From positions 1-64,000 of the forward strand of contig NZ_JAERVK010000022.1 of NCBI RefSeq assembly GCF_016745425.1: a DNA stretch of 64,000 nt, given 5' to 3'. Position numbers and translations under genes: made by a program. The stretch comes from Candidatus Methylomicrobium oryzae (lineage in GTDB: Bacteria > Pseudomonadota > Gammaproteobacteria > Methylococcales > Methylomonadaceae). The notes below the pieces were generated by a model. The model ran no database searches. It saw only the letters and a program-made list of their open reading frames with translations, and was not told the origin of the DNA. Numbering within the stretch: the stretch's first letter is position 1; each line of letters opens with the position of its first letter. This document shows, piece by piece, positions 1-7,633 of this stretch.

Positions 1-165
1 CCCGCCGAAACCGAGATCGAATTCGTGCAGGACGAAAACGGGCGCTGGTACATCGCCAAAGCCAAAAAGCGGCCCCAGAAAGCCAGCCGGTTCCGGACCG
101 CCCATCAAACGGCGAAACTGACGATGAGCACCGACGACATCATGGCCCTGACGCGGGGCGGCTGA
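1..165 (+). CDS. MazE/AbrB-like antitoxin, C-terminal part
   Basis: Open frame from the window edge to a TGA at 163-165; the start lies outside the window. The 54 visible residues include a GRWYIAKAKK stretch and end in MSTDDIMALTRG. That ending resembles swapped-hairpin (AbrB/MazE) antitoxins placed in front of PIN toxins. The stop overlaps the ATG of the PIN gene (TGATG), so the two are translationally coupled as in a VapBC operon. The DNA-binding N-terminus is not visible, so the family call rests on the C-terminal wording and the neighbour. Confidence 0.6.
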   Translation, partial: PAETEIEFVQDENGRWYIAKAKKRPQKASRFRTAHQTAKLTMSTDDIMALTRGG

Positions 166-590
166 TGGCCGTCATCCTGATCGACAGCTGTGTGGTCACC
201 GACTTGTCCGACCCTGAAAGCGCCTGGTTCGAATGGAGCGCGTCGACGCTGGAACAGCTCGACCAGGAGCATACGATGGTCATTAACCCGATCGTTTATG
301 CCGAGTGCTCGATCGGCTTCGAGCGCATCGAGGAAGTGGAAGCCCTGTTCGAGCACCTGGGCTTCGCGATCCAGCCGATCCCGCGCGAGGCGCTGTTTCT
401 GGCGGGGAAAGCCTTTCTGCAGTACAAGCGGCGCCAAGGCGGCAAAAGTAACGTGCTGCCGGACTTTTTCATCGGGGCGCATGCGGCGGTCGCGGGCTAC
501 CGGCTGATGACGCGGGACCGGGGCCGCTTCAGCACCTATTTCCCCAGCGTCGAACTGATCATTCCCGAGTCGGCCGGCGGGTTGAACTGA
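165..590 (+). CDS. PIN-domain toxin (VapC type)
   Basis: 141-residue PIN-domain protein, the usual length for VapC ribonucleases that cleave tRNA or other structured RNA and arrest translation. The acidic residues expected for Mg2+ binding are visible: D7 in LIDSCV, E47 in VYAECS, D100 in LPDFFIGAHA and D118 in TRDRGRF. The start overlaps the stop of the upstream antitoxin by one base, which is the standard antitoxin-first order. All four catalytic positions are present, so the toxin looks intact. The RNA target cannot be read from the sequence. Confidence 0.88.
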   Translation: MAVILIDSCVVTDLSDPESAWFEWSASTLEQLDQEHTMVINPIVYAECSIGFERIEEVEALFEHLGFAIQPIPREALFLAGKAFLQYKRRQGGKSNVLPDFFIGAHAAVAGYRLMTRDRGRFSTYFPSVELIIPESAGGLN

Positions 591-591
591 C

Positions 592-819
592 ATGGTCATC
601 AAGGAGGCCGAACTGCTTTTTCAGGCGGGGGCGCTGGAAACGCCGGTCATAAAAAAGCACGACCTTGAGAACGGCTGGGTGGTCACCCTGGACGGCAAGC
701 ACAAGATGAACCCGGCGCTGGAGACCGCGCGCGGCCATGTGCGCGTGTTCAAGCGGCTCGACGCCGCGGTCGGGGTGTTGTTCGAGCTGGGATTCGAGAA
801 GATTAATGTGGTTCGGTAA
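592..819 (+). CDS. hypothetical 75-aa protein
   Basis: Unrecognised small protein beginning MVIKEAELLFQAGALETP and ending GFEKINVVR. It follows the PIN toxin by one base and probably belongs to the same transcript. It has no signal peptide or membrane segment. The text GWVVTLDGKHKMNPALETARG is followed by a short predicted helix. The last few codons and the downstream 90 bp recur in altered form at 1526-1622, so the 3' end was the edge of a local duplication. Codon use matches the GC-rich backbone genes. Confidence 0.55.
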   Translation: MVIKEAELLFQAGALETPVIKKHDLENGWVVTLDGKHKMNPALETARGHVRVFKRLDAAVGVLFELGFEKINVVR

Positions 820-905
820 CGGCTATTCGCTATTCGATGAATCTCATGCGGGAAAATAACGATGAACTATATTGTTTTAGTCCTACAGTTGGACGTTTTA
901 TAAAA
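798..905 (+). repeat. left copy of a local duplication
   Basis: The end of the 75-aa gene plus about 85 bp of downstream DNA reappears at 1526-1622. Shared words are AAGATTAATGTG near the stop codon and TTGGAC.TTTTATAAAA at the right end. In this copy the sequence matching the start of the 1578 gene reads ATGAACTATATT and hits a stop after 13 codons, so it is the decayed copy. Confidence 0.65.
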
Positions 906-979
906 ACAGGGGAACCGGTAAATTACCGATCGTGGTTACCTCGTCCCATCCGATTAAAACTATATGCTCAGGAATGAAC

Positions 980-1453
980 ATGAACAGGATTATCGTTGGC
1001 TTTTTGATTATGCTGCTTTTTGCACCTACAGCATATACTGAAATAGCTGAGAAAAATGTTATTTTTACTACAACATCTCAAACATTCGCCCTTATTTCAA
1101 CTGCAACTGGGAAGGTATCGCTGTCTGATCCATTCATTTCGGTGAAGCTGGACCAATACACAATGAGGGCTAATAACAACTATAAGCCCCCTGTCGACGT
1201 TCTGAGATATAAAATCGGCCTTGCTTTCCAACAGCCCAATGGGCAGTGGAATGTTGAGCGCTGGTCTGACGCAGTTGAAGTCAATGAAATTATTCATCCT
1301 GGTCAAACAAAGACGATCAAAAATTACGAGACGGTTATCCCAATTGACGGATTGCCTTCTTTAAAGGAATACTGGCTAGTTCTCGCCGTCGAAACCAAGA
1401 TTAATGGTAGAAATGGTTACACCTATGCGAACAGCAGAAAGGGATTGTTTTAG
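980..1453 (+). CDS. exported protein of unknown function
   Basis: About 158 residues. A signal peptide is clear: MNRIIVGFLIMLLFAPTAYT followed by EIAEKN, so the mature protein should be periplasmic. I chose the ATG at 980 because an AGGA sits six bases before it; ATGs at 974 and 932 are in frame but poorly spaced. The gene is visibly more AT-rich than its neighbours and lies between the two halves of the duplication at 798-905 and 1526-1622, so it probably arrived with the insertion that made that duplication. No family recognised; the mature part looks beta-rich. Confidence 0.6.
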   Translation: MNRIIVGFLIMLLFAPTAYTEIAEKNVIFTTTSQTFALISTATGKVSLSDPFISVKLDQYTMRANNNYKPPVDVLRYKIGLAFQQPNGQWNVERWSDAVEVNEIIHPGQTKTIKNYETVIPIDGLPSLKEYWLVLAVETKINGRNGYTYANSRKGLF

Positions 1454-1473
1454 TTGGTGAACAAATTTCCGTA

Positions 1474-1532
1474 AACTGGAAATGAGTCACCGTACTGCCG
1501 ATTTTGCTCTGGCCGTAGGTTCCCCAAAGATT
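1474..1532 (-). pseudogene. fragment of the rep gene
   Basis: These 59 bp align without gaps to 4940-4998 inside the plasmid rep gene, with roughly one mismatch in six. The shared core is GTCACCGT....GCCGA.TTTGC.CTGGCC. The fragment has the same orientation as rep. It ends at CAAAGATT, exactly where the duplicated end of the 592-819 gene begins, so the junction probably formed at that short homology. It encodes nothing useful. Confidence 0.7.
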
Positions 1533-1622
1533 AATGTGATCCGGTAAGGGTTATTCAGCAATCCGCGCGCGAGATTAATGATGAGCGATATATCCTGGTC
1601 TTATGGTTGGACATTTTATAAA
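1526..1622 (+). repeat. right copy of the local duplication
   Basis: Partner of 798-905. Here the sequence continues into an intact reading frame (1578-1952), so this is the functional side. About 620 bp containing the exported-protein gene and the rep fragment separate the two copies. Confidence 0.6.
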
Positions 1623-1952
1623 ACCCGCCGCTTCGGCAAGCCGCCGGCCGACATCGGCCCGGCCGAGCTGCGGGATTGGATGAAAGGCTTCTGCGCCGCG
1701 ATGGCCGACTACGACTTGGAATGTCAGCATCCCAGCATTCAGGCGGCGCTGCTGCACTGCGGAATCGACGGCGATCTGCTCGAAGCCTGCCTACAGGCCG
1801 CCGACGCGATCCTCGAAGAGAATTCTTTCAACCGCTGGCCGTCCGTGCCGGTGCTCGGTTTCGGCGGCGGCAACTTGAGGATGGGGCCTTTCGTTGTTGT
1901 TCTACCTGATGCGGCGAATGATGAAACGATGCCTGATTCGAATTGCAGATAA
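1578..1952 (+). CDS. hypothetical 124-aa protein
   Basis: Unrecognised soluble protein beginning MMSDISWSYGWTFYKTRRFG. It is helical and fairly acidic in the middle (LRDWMKGFCAAMADYDLE). The last 30 residues turn into a hydrophobic stretch (MGPFVVVLPDAANDE) that differs from the rest, so the 3' end may have been changed by rearrangement. Two ATGs (1578, 1581) fit. Before the duplication it would have lain just behind the 592-819 gene, and the two may be partners. Confidence 0.5.
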   Translation: MMSDISWSYGWTFYKTRRFGKPPADIGPAELRDWMKGFCAAMADYDLECQHPSIQAALLHCGIDGDLLEACLQAADAILEENSFNRWPSVPVLGFGGGNLRMGPFVVVLPDAANDETMPDSNCR

Positions 1953-2080
1953 AATGGCCAGGAGCCGTCTATCGACATCGCCCAGCTAACAGCAACTAAT
2001 CACCAGAAAGCAGCCGCTCGTTCGCAGCTAACAAGCAAAAATACTCGCAATAACTCCAAATTTTTCCCTTGTTAAGCGGA

Positions 2081-4411
2081 TTATTCCTCTATTAGTAACG
2101 CCGGCCAGAATGCTTCATTTATAGAATATCGAAGCTGCTGGCCATTCTTTTTTATAATTCCGTTCATCAACGGCATCTTGTAATTGAAATCGTAGATGTA
2201 CTTTCTAGTGCAATCCTCAAACTCAATGCCCAAGAACCCATACCAAAGCAAGAGATCGAAAACAGGTTTAATCAGTTCATCTCGAACTTCATAATCTTTC
2301 AATAATTGTTCAATATCTTCTCTTGTAACTATAGGTTTACTCCCGATAAACGCATAAAGAGTATCATCGCTCACTCCAGAGACATCGACCAACTCATATC
2401 CAATATCTCTAACCAAATCTGATGAATAAGCAGTCAGTCCTTTTTTAATATCGCTTTCCTCAATACGATCGTGATTTAGGTTGACTGCAAAACTCCTGCA
2501 CTGATTAATTAAGCTAAGGAGAAACCGAGGGCGCATAAGACAACGATCAATGAGATATTGCGAAGTTTCCTCTCCCTTATAATGACTGGTAAACATGCGA
2601 AGCCATGCAGAACGGAAATCTGTATTTTCTTCTAGCCCATTAGCTACAATACGAAGGCGCACCAATTCCCGTAGTAAATCAGGGTCTGTCCAATCCAATA
2701 CCACAGCTGCTTCTTTTCCTCGATCTGATGTTTCTTTCACCAAGAGTTCATAAACATCGTTCCTTAGAAATACAATAGTATGAATAGTAAGGCTTTTTTT
2801 ACCAAATTCACGTTCTATTTTTCTCGTCGCATCTATCAGAGCACGTATTATTAACAAATCATTGTGCTGAAGTCCGGTTGTTGGCCAACCTTTATCAATG
2901 TTATCAAAAAGTAGCCAAAGAATACCTTTATTCTCCATGTACCTAATCAGAACACTTTGGAGCTTTCGAACATCGTGCTTATGGAGCAACTCGGTTACTT
3001 GTGCTGATGAAAGCCTTACTCCATCTTTCGTGCCATATTTCGACTGGTACTCTGTATATACTTTTTCCATTAGCCCAGACATTCTTTCTGCAAAGTCGCC
3101 TTCAACATCATAACCTTCCACGTTATATAGTTCGTTTAGCTCCCTGTAACCTTCGAATAATGTATGGTCACGAATATGCCTTTGGCGATCCTTTTCAAGT
3201 ATCTTGTAGCATATCTCCAAAAGTAATACGTACTCCCAAAATGCAGTAATAGTATGTTGATACGTGCCTTCCTGAAGAAATGAAAGGATTTGTTCTTTAA
3301 ATTTTACTAACTTGAATCCATCTGGCTTTAGATCAACAATAATATTTTTACTTCGATCAATCTCCCTTTCGCGATCTCGTATTTGTAAAAAAATCGCCGA
3401 TTTGCCTGAGCCCTTTCGGCCAACAACTAGATGAGCTTCCCCCCGGAGAGACTGCAGATACTGTTCTGTTTCAAGGTAATAATTTGCGAGATCTCGCATT
3501 TCATTCTCGGCCGAAGTGGCACCCAAATTTAATTTCTTCAAGAATGACAAAGCGCTACGTTTTTTCTGCGGCTCCTCAGACTGGAATGCTTTAGCGACGT
3601 TACTCGCAAAGTCGGCAATAACTTCATTTACATCATTTAATTGGTAAGTGACTTTAACAAAGTCTCGATAGTCTATTGGGACAGGGGCATCACAATTTTG
3701 AATAATACATACTGCTTTCTCCATGCCATGTGCTAATCCAGCGATGAAAGCCGCTCTCATATTATGAATATCCGCATCAACTGAAACATCCCCTAGTAAC
3801 GGCACAACGACACCATATGATTGGCTAACTTGTGCTATTGCTTCATACGCAGAAAGCCGTGGGCTTTCGTTTGGGTCATATGAACGGTATATATACCCTG
3901 TCTTTTTTATTCTTGAAACAATACGCCCCGCCCAATCAGTCTTGTGGGTTGGCTCGACTAAATAGACTGGTGCCTTCTGATTCAATAGATGAGCAACATC
4001 AATAGGGCGCAATTTGTTTAACTTATCAATGCGCGCCCTTAGTTCCTTAGAATTTTGATAAACCTCGTACCCCAGGGTATCGAATATACCTACATCTTTT
4101 ATTCTTACACCTGCCTCGGCGATGCTGGCATTCTTTACTAGAATTACTCTTTTCGACCGACCAATTGCAAAGCCAATTTCGTAGGTTACATTGAAATTTA
4201 GTTGAGTTAGGTCGGCGACCACGAATTCAGCTGACTCCAACGAGTTCGTTACTTCTTCTGCAATAAAATGACCCGCAATATCTAAAGCACGCCATGTGCT
4301 AAAACGGACGTTAATACCTTGCCAAACAACACTATTCGTTGCGGCTTCAACGACATCGCCAATTTCTCTTGGAGAGGCTGGATAGGCGAAAAATCCTTTG
4401 TATTTGCTCAT
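2081..4411 (-). CDS. TIR-like / P-loop ATPase, candidate defence protein
   Basis: 776-residue multidomain protein. Residues 1-140 look like a TIR or nucleoside-deoxyribosyltransferase-type Rossmann domain (FFAYPASP near the start, VVADLTQLNFNVTYEIGFA at 64-82). Residues 145-275 look like a second related domain (VVVPLLGDVSVDADIHNMRAAF). A P-loop NTPase follows with Walker A GRKGSGKS at 331-338 and a Walker-B-like LLFDNID further on. Its overall form recalls the Sll1717-type P-loop ATPases. TIR-like sensors joined to an NTPase are a known design of abortive-infection proteins, so defence is a reasonable inference. The gene stands alone, faces left and is much more AT-rich than the backbone, which suggests recent transfer. 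The C-terminal 200 residues are unassigned. Confidence 0.7.
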   Translation of the reverse strand: MSKYKGFFAYPASPREIGDVVEAATNSVVWQGINVRFSTWRALDIAGHFIAEEVTNSLESAEFVVADLTQLNFNVTYEIGFAIGRSKRVILVKNASIAEAGVRIKDVGIFDTLGYEVYQNSKELRARIDKLNKLRPIDVAHLLNQKAPVYLVEPTHKTDWAGRIVSRIKKTGYIYRSYDPNESPRLSAYEAIAQVSQSYGVVVPLLGDVSVDADIHNMRAAFIAGLAHGMEKAVCIIQNCDAPVPIDYRDFVKVTYQLNDVNEVIADFASNVAKAFQSEEPQKKRSALSFLKKLNLGATSAENEMRDLANYYLETEQYLQSLRGEAHLVVGRKGSGKSAIFLQIRDREREIDRSKNIIVDLKPDGFKLVKFKEQILSFLQEGTYQHTITAFWEYVLLLEICYKILEKDRQRHIRDHTLFEGYRELNELYNVEGYDVEGDFAERMSGLMEKVYTEYQSKYGTKDGVRLSSAQVTELLHKHDVRKLQSVLIRYMENKGILWLLFDNIDKGWPTTGLQHNDLLIIRALIDATRKIEREFGKKSLTIHTIVFLRNDVYELLVKETSDRGKEAAVVLDWTDPDLLRELVRLRIVANGLEENTDFRSAWLRMFTSHYKGEETSQYLIDRCLMRPRFLLSLINQCRSFAVNLNHDRIEESDIKKGLTAYSSDLVRDIGYELVDVSGVSDDTLYAFIGSKPIVTREDIEQLLKDYEVRDELIKPVFDLLLWYGFLGIEFEDCTRKYIYDFNYKMPLMNGIIKKNGQQLRYSINEAFWPALLIEE

Positions 4412-4578
4412 TAAGTTTTCCTTTGCAAGGTCATGTGTATTTGATTTCCCTTACGTAGTATATCGATGATAAGCAACAGTGGCAGGTAATGGTCAAATCG
4501 CTGACATTGAATCACTTTGGTCAAAAGACAGCAACGGGGCGATAGCGGTAATCTGAATTTAACATATCCAATAAATTC

Positions 4579-4725
4579 TTAACCGCTACGAAAAAGCCTC
4601 ATCCAAAACCAAAGCTCAAAGGCGCCACCAACAACAAACGCAATCCCGCCTAAAGACGAATAGCCAAGCACATAAAACGTCAAGGCGGCCAACAGAATCG
4701 CAGCAGTAATGAAGTGCTGTTTCAT
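4579..4725 (-). CDS. small membrane protein behind rep
   Basis: 48-residue protein starting MKQHFITAAILLAALTFYV. It has two hydrophobic stretches separated by a glycine-rich turn (YSSLGGIAFVVGG) and a basic end (MRLFRSG), which suggests two short membrane helices. Its ATG lies three bases after the rep stop codon, with AAGGA in the rep end serving as ribosome binding site, so it should be co-transcribed and coupled with rep. Function unknown. Entry exclusion or copy control would be guesses. Confidence 0.6.
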   Translation of the reverse strand: MKQHFITAAILLAALTFYVLGYSSLGGIAFVVGGAFELWFWMRLFRSG

Positions 4726-4728
4726 TCC

Positions 4729-5613
4729 TTAGCTCAATACTTTTTTCATTTTTTCCAGGTTCTTTTTCCGTTCATGAACCTGATCGAGTGTTTCTCCAGG
4801 CCTCGCAAAATCAGCCAGCGAATTTCCTGACAGCCTGGCAATTACTTCGGCTCTTGATTCGCCAGGTCGCGCTTGCCGCTTAATTTCATCGTCGGTCAGT
4901 TGCTTTTTTTCCTCCGGCTTGCCCTTCATGCCGAACTGGAACTGGAAATGCGTCACCGTGCGGCCGACTTTGCGCTGGCCATACTTCACCCAAAGATTGG
5001 AATGCTCGTTGATTTCGGCGACGGCCGGGTCGATCACCCGCTTTTTAAGATCGCCCAGCCGATCGTATTTGTCGCCGACCTGGAACTGCTTCTTCAGCCA
5101 TTCTACTTCAATTTCCCGCTGTCCTGCGGTGCTCCATTGCACCAATAATTCATAGAGCCGGATGGAGTAGATGCTTTCGAAACGGGCGACGTGCTTCAAC
5201 TTGTATTTAGTAAATTCCTGGGATAGCTGAGACAGGTACGGAATGATTCCGAACGAGAAGCTCAGGACAAGCTTCCCCTCCCCTGGAACATAGTCTATGC
5301 TGCTGATCCAACGGGTCTTGCGCTGGGCTATCTGCGGATTGTCGGGATCCGGGTCGTCGATGATCACGCTACGCTCGTAGAGCTTTTCGGCGGCCTTCTT
5401 CAAATCCCGGTAGGCGTTCGAAAAGTTATCAAGGCCTACCAAGTCGACAATCTCGCCGGCCGAAATCTCGAACCGGGTTTGTTCGGACAAAACCGCCTTG
5501 GAATCGATCTGCGCGATGCATGCAAGCAAAACCCGCTGCTCGGCCAGCGTGAGCATGTAGCTGGCCTCGACGACTTTGTTCGACTTGACGACAGTTAAGG
5601 CGGAATGCGACAC
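4729..5613 (-). CDS. RepB/Rep_3 family plasmid replication initiator
   Basis: Initiator of the Rep_3 (RepE/pPS10-like) family, two winged-helix domains that bind iterons. Diagnostic text: VVKSNKVVEASYMLTLAEQRVLLACIAQI.. near the start (read in two parts) and SIYSIRLYELLVQW in the middle. The second half has FQVGDKYDRLGDLKKRVIDPA. The frame stays open up to 5733, but that would run into the operator and iterons. I place the start at a GTG at 5613, giving 294 residues; no strong ribosome binding site decides it. The C-terminal 50 residues carry a repeated motif RQARPGESRAEVIARLSG / FARPGETLDQVHERKKN, of unknown use. A 59-bp fragment of this gene lies at 1474-1532. Confidence 0.9.
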   Translation of the reverse strand: MSHSALTVVKSNKVVEASYMLTLAEQRVLLACIAQIDSKAVLSEQTRFEISAGEIVDLVGLDNFSNAYRDLKKAAEKLYERSVIIDDPDPDNPQIAQRKTRWISSIDYVPGEGKLVLSFSFGIIPYLSQLSQEFTKYKLKHVARFESIYSIRLYELLVQWSTAGQREIEVEWLKKQFQVGDKYDRLGDLKKRVIDPAVAEINEHSNLWVKYGQRKVGRTVTHFQFQFGMKGKPEEKKQLTDDEIKRQARPGESRAEVIARLSGNSLADFARPGETLDQVHERKKNLEKMKKVLS

Positions 5614-5671
5614 AATGATATGACGACATGAAAATAAATTTGTCTCACTATACTCCGCCTCAAAGGCAAAC

Positions 5672-5701
5672 ACAACGACAAGAAAAATAGCTTGTCGTTG
5701 T
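5672..5701. promoter_or_regulatory. inverted-repeat operator in front of rep
   Basis: ACAACGACAAG (5672-5682) and CTTGTCGTTGT (5691-5701) form a perfect 11-bp inverted repeat with an 8-base spacer. Its half-sites share GTCGTTGT with the iterons next door. In Rep_3 plasmids, Rep dimers repress their own promoter through such a half-iteron inverted repeat, so autoregulation is expected. A further inverted half-site, TGATATGACGAC, sits at 5617-5628 close to the rep start. Confidence 0.75.
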
Positions 5702-5940
5702 ATCACGATCAATCTGTCGTCATATGAGATCAATCTGTCGTTGTATAACGATCAATCTGTCCACCTATGAAGATCAATCCGTCGTTGTATCGCGATCAAT
5801 CCGTCGTTGTATCGCGATCAATTTGTCGTCATATAGCTCCTGAAGAGCTTGAGTTTAATGGCTTCCAAGCCGCCTAAAAAATAAAAAAGAAAAATATTAA
5901 AAAATAAAAAAGAAAGCTGCGATCAATTTGTCGTCATATC
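5693..5940. other. oriV: oriV: iterons plus AT-rich unwinding region
   Basis: Six direct repeats with the core GATCAAT(C/T)(T/C)GTCGT start at 5707, 5728, 5750, 5772, 5794 and 5816, spaced 21-22 bp, i.e. two helical turns. A partial copy precedes them at 5693. An eighth copy lies alone at 5921. Between 5874 and 5915 is a very AT-rich stretch in which AAAAATAAAAAAGAAA occurs twice; this is a good candidate for the melting region. The iteron at 5750 is degenerate after GATCAATCTGTC. No perfect DnaA box was seen here; two perfect boxes lie 15 kb away at 21066-21088. Confidence 0.9.
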
Positions 5941-6048
5941 GCCAGTTCTCATTAGACCACTGGCCGGCTTCCCCCCCATCCTCGCTATTCAGGGAAATCA
6001 TAACCTTTCTGCCACAAACAAGCCTTCATCGCTTTTTCATATCCAGAA

Positions 6049-6249
6049 TTAACGGCGTGGATCATCCTCGTTATGCGACAAAAGGCCATACTCAGTAAAA
6101 AGCTCACAATCGGCTTCGTCAGCCAATCGCGCATCGCCGCCTTGGCGAAAAAGTCTACGCACCTGCGGCGATACACATCCCTCTTCGCGTAGCAGCACGG
6201 CTACTGCACAAAAGTAACCACGCGCAAAATCTTTGTTTACCTGTTTCAT
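6049..6249 (-). CDS. conserved-looking hypothetical, 66 aa
   Basis: Begins MKQVNKDFARGYFCAVAVLL and continues REEGCVSPQVRRLFRQGG. The text resembles short phage/plasmid proteins of unknown function that start MKQVN.DYARGYFCAVAVLL. An in-frame ATG eight codons earlier (6273) is possible, but the ATG at 6249 has a weak GGA upstream and matches the expected start. No catalytic motif is visible. It lies between the origin and kfrA, on the strand of both rep and kfrA. Confidence 0.6.
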   Translation of the reverse strand: MKQVNKDFARGYFCAVAVLLREEGCVSPQVRRLFRQGGDARLADEADCELFTEYGLLSHNEDDPRR

Positions 6250-6326
6250 GTTTCCGTATAACCCGTCATTCAAAGCGACGCCCGGAAGTGTCGCAGTATT
6301 GTTGTTCGGCGTGCATTAATTTTGCG

Positions 6327-6494
6327 TTAGCTGAACAATCGCGCCGATAGGGCCGAAGACGATGGCCGGCCACTCGCTGATTCCACACGTGTTCTCCGGC
6401 TAAACGCCTCTTTATCAGCGTACCTGCTACATTCGTCCTCGTCTGCGGCGGTGATATGGGAAGGCGCCAGGACAGCAAAGCGCAGCTTTCTCAT
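6327..6494 (-). CDS. possible 55-aa protein
   Basis: Short frame MRKLRFAVLAPSHITAADED.. preceded by GGGGAG eight bases before the ATG. It is serine- and arginine-rich at the end. No relative recognised. An alternative frame overlaps it (6266-6478), and either may be spurious; the ribosome binding site favours this one. Confidence 0.3.
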   Translation of the reverse strand: MRKLRFAVLAPSHITAADEDECSRYADKEAFSRRTRVESASGRPSSSALSARLFS

Positions 6495-6561
6495 TTTCAA
6501 TTCTCCCCCAATACGCTAAACAAGAATCCGTTATTGCAATTTACCTCAAATTATAGAGGAT

Positions 6562-7515
6562 TTATTCATTGTCCTTTTCCGGCTTGGCTTTCTTCTCAAG
6601 GCCCACATAAACTTCCAGCTGCCCTTCCAGCTTAGCCACCAGTTTTTCAGCGTCCGAAGCCGCCTTATGCGCGGCTTTCAGCTCGGCTTTAGCCGTCTTC
6701 AATTCGGCGGTCGCTGCCTCATACCGGACGCTCAGCGTCTCGATTTCGACGGTCCGTTTCGAGAGGTCGGAAGCTTTGGCCTTGATGTCGATCTTCAATT
6801 GCTCGTTGGAACTGGCGGCAGCGTCCAGCGAAGTCTGCAGCTTATGCACTTGCATGTCGAGCGATCGTATTTCCGCGTCTTTTTGCTTGATCGCCGCGTC
6901 GTGCTGTTTTTGCAGCGCCTGTTTCTCCTGCGCAGCGGCCTTGTTCGCTTCCTCCAGCGCGGCCAGCTGCTTTTTCAGCTCTGCGATATCGTGCTGCAGC
7001 CGGTCGTTGTCCTTCAGAATCCCAACATTGATTTTTTCGGCATCTGCCAGTTGACTACGGGTTTCCTTATGAGCTTTATATTCGGCTTCAAATTGCTTTC
7101 TAATGCTATTAAAGTCATCTTCCAGTCGCTCGATCTTCATGTTCTGGGCCTCTGAAAACTTGAAGGCTTCCTCGACTTTGGCCTGATTGGCCTGCTCGGC
7201 CTGTTTCAAGGCTTCCCGCTGGATTTCCAGCTCCTCGTCGGCAATCCCTTTGGCTGTGTTCCACATCTTTTTCAGCAGATCCTCGCCTTCTTTCGACAAT
7301 TCCGCCGGAACCTTGACGACCGCCGGAAGCGTTTCGCTCTTCAACGCCTGGGCCTCATCCGTGGCCTGCCAGGTATTTAGGTATTTGGTGATCGTGGTGA
7401 GGCTGCCGCGGCCTAGCTTATCCAGCAAAGTTAGGGCGGTGGGGCGTTCGCCTTGCGCCACGATATCGACGCAAGCGGCGTGGACTTCTTCTTCGGTTAG
7501 TTTCGGTGCGGCCAT
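6562..7515 (-). CDS. kfrA: KfrA-like DNA-binding coiled-coil protein
   Basis: 317 residues. The first 60 (LTEEEVHAACVDIVAQGERP, then RGSLTTITKYLNTW) form the KfrA N-terminal DNA-binding domain. From about residue 90 to the end the protein is a long alpha-helical coiled coil rich in K, E, A and Q. In IncP/IncU-type plasmids KfrA binds its own promoter and supports stable inheritance, apparently as a scaffold in the cell. The gene is monocistronic here. Its upstream region holds a 17-bp tandem repeat (7582-7615), a plausible autoregulatory operator. Ribosome binding site AGGAG is present eight bases before the ATG. Confidence 0.88.
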   Translation of the reverse strand: MAAPKLTEEEVHAACVDIVAQGERPTALTLLDKLGRGSLTTITKYLNTWQATDEAQALKSETLPAVVKVPAELSKEGEDLLKKMWNTAKGIADEELEIQREALKQAEQANQAKVEEAFKFSEAQNMKIERLEDDFNSIRKQFEAEYKAHKETRSQLADAEKINVGILKDNDRLQHDIAELKKQLAALEEANKAAAQEKQALQKQHDAAIKQKDAEIRSLDMQVHKLQTSLDAAASSNEQLKIDIKAKASDLSKRTVEIETLSVRYEAATAELKTAKAELKAAHKAASDAEKLVAKLEGQLEVYVGLEKKAKPEKDNE

Positions 7516-7581
7516 GGCGTTACTCCTAGCATATGGTGAAGGGCAAGTTAAGTATAGCAGGTAAATTACACCTGTATAAGT

Positions 7582-7615
7582 ATAATTATCATAATTACAT
7601 AATTATCATAATTAC
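7582..7615. promoter_or_regulatory. 17-bp tandem repeat upstream of kfrA
   Basis: ATAATTATCATAATTAC occurs twice, perfectly and head to tail (7582-7598, 7599-7615). The unit is itself close to a palindrome (ATAATTATcATAATTAt). It lies 67 bp upstream of kfrA, which fits an operator for the KfrA N-terminal domain. Just downstream, ATTACAT...ATGTAAT (7611-7629) could end transcription of the nuclease gene. Confidence 0.6.
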
Positions 7616-7633
7616 ATTATTTTATGTAATTTT

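Noticed and set aside
5693-5837. CRISPR-like regular repeats
   Set aside because: Spacing of 21-22 bp leaves no spacers; these are replication iterons.
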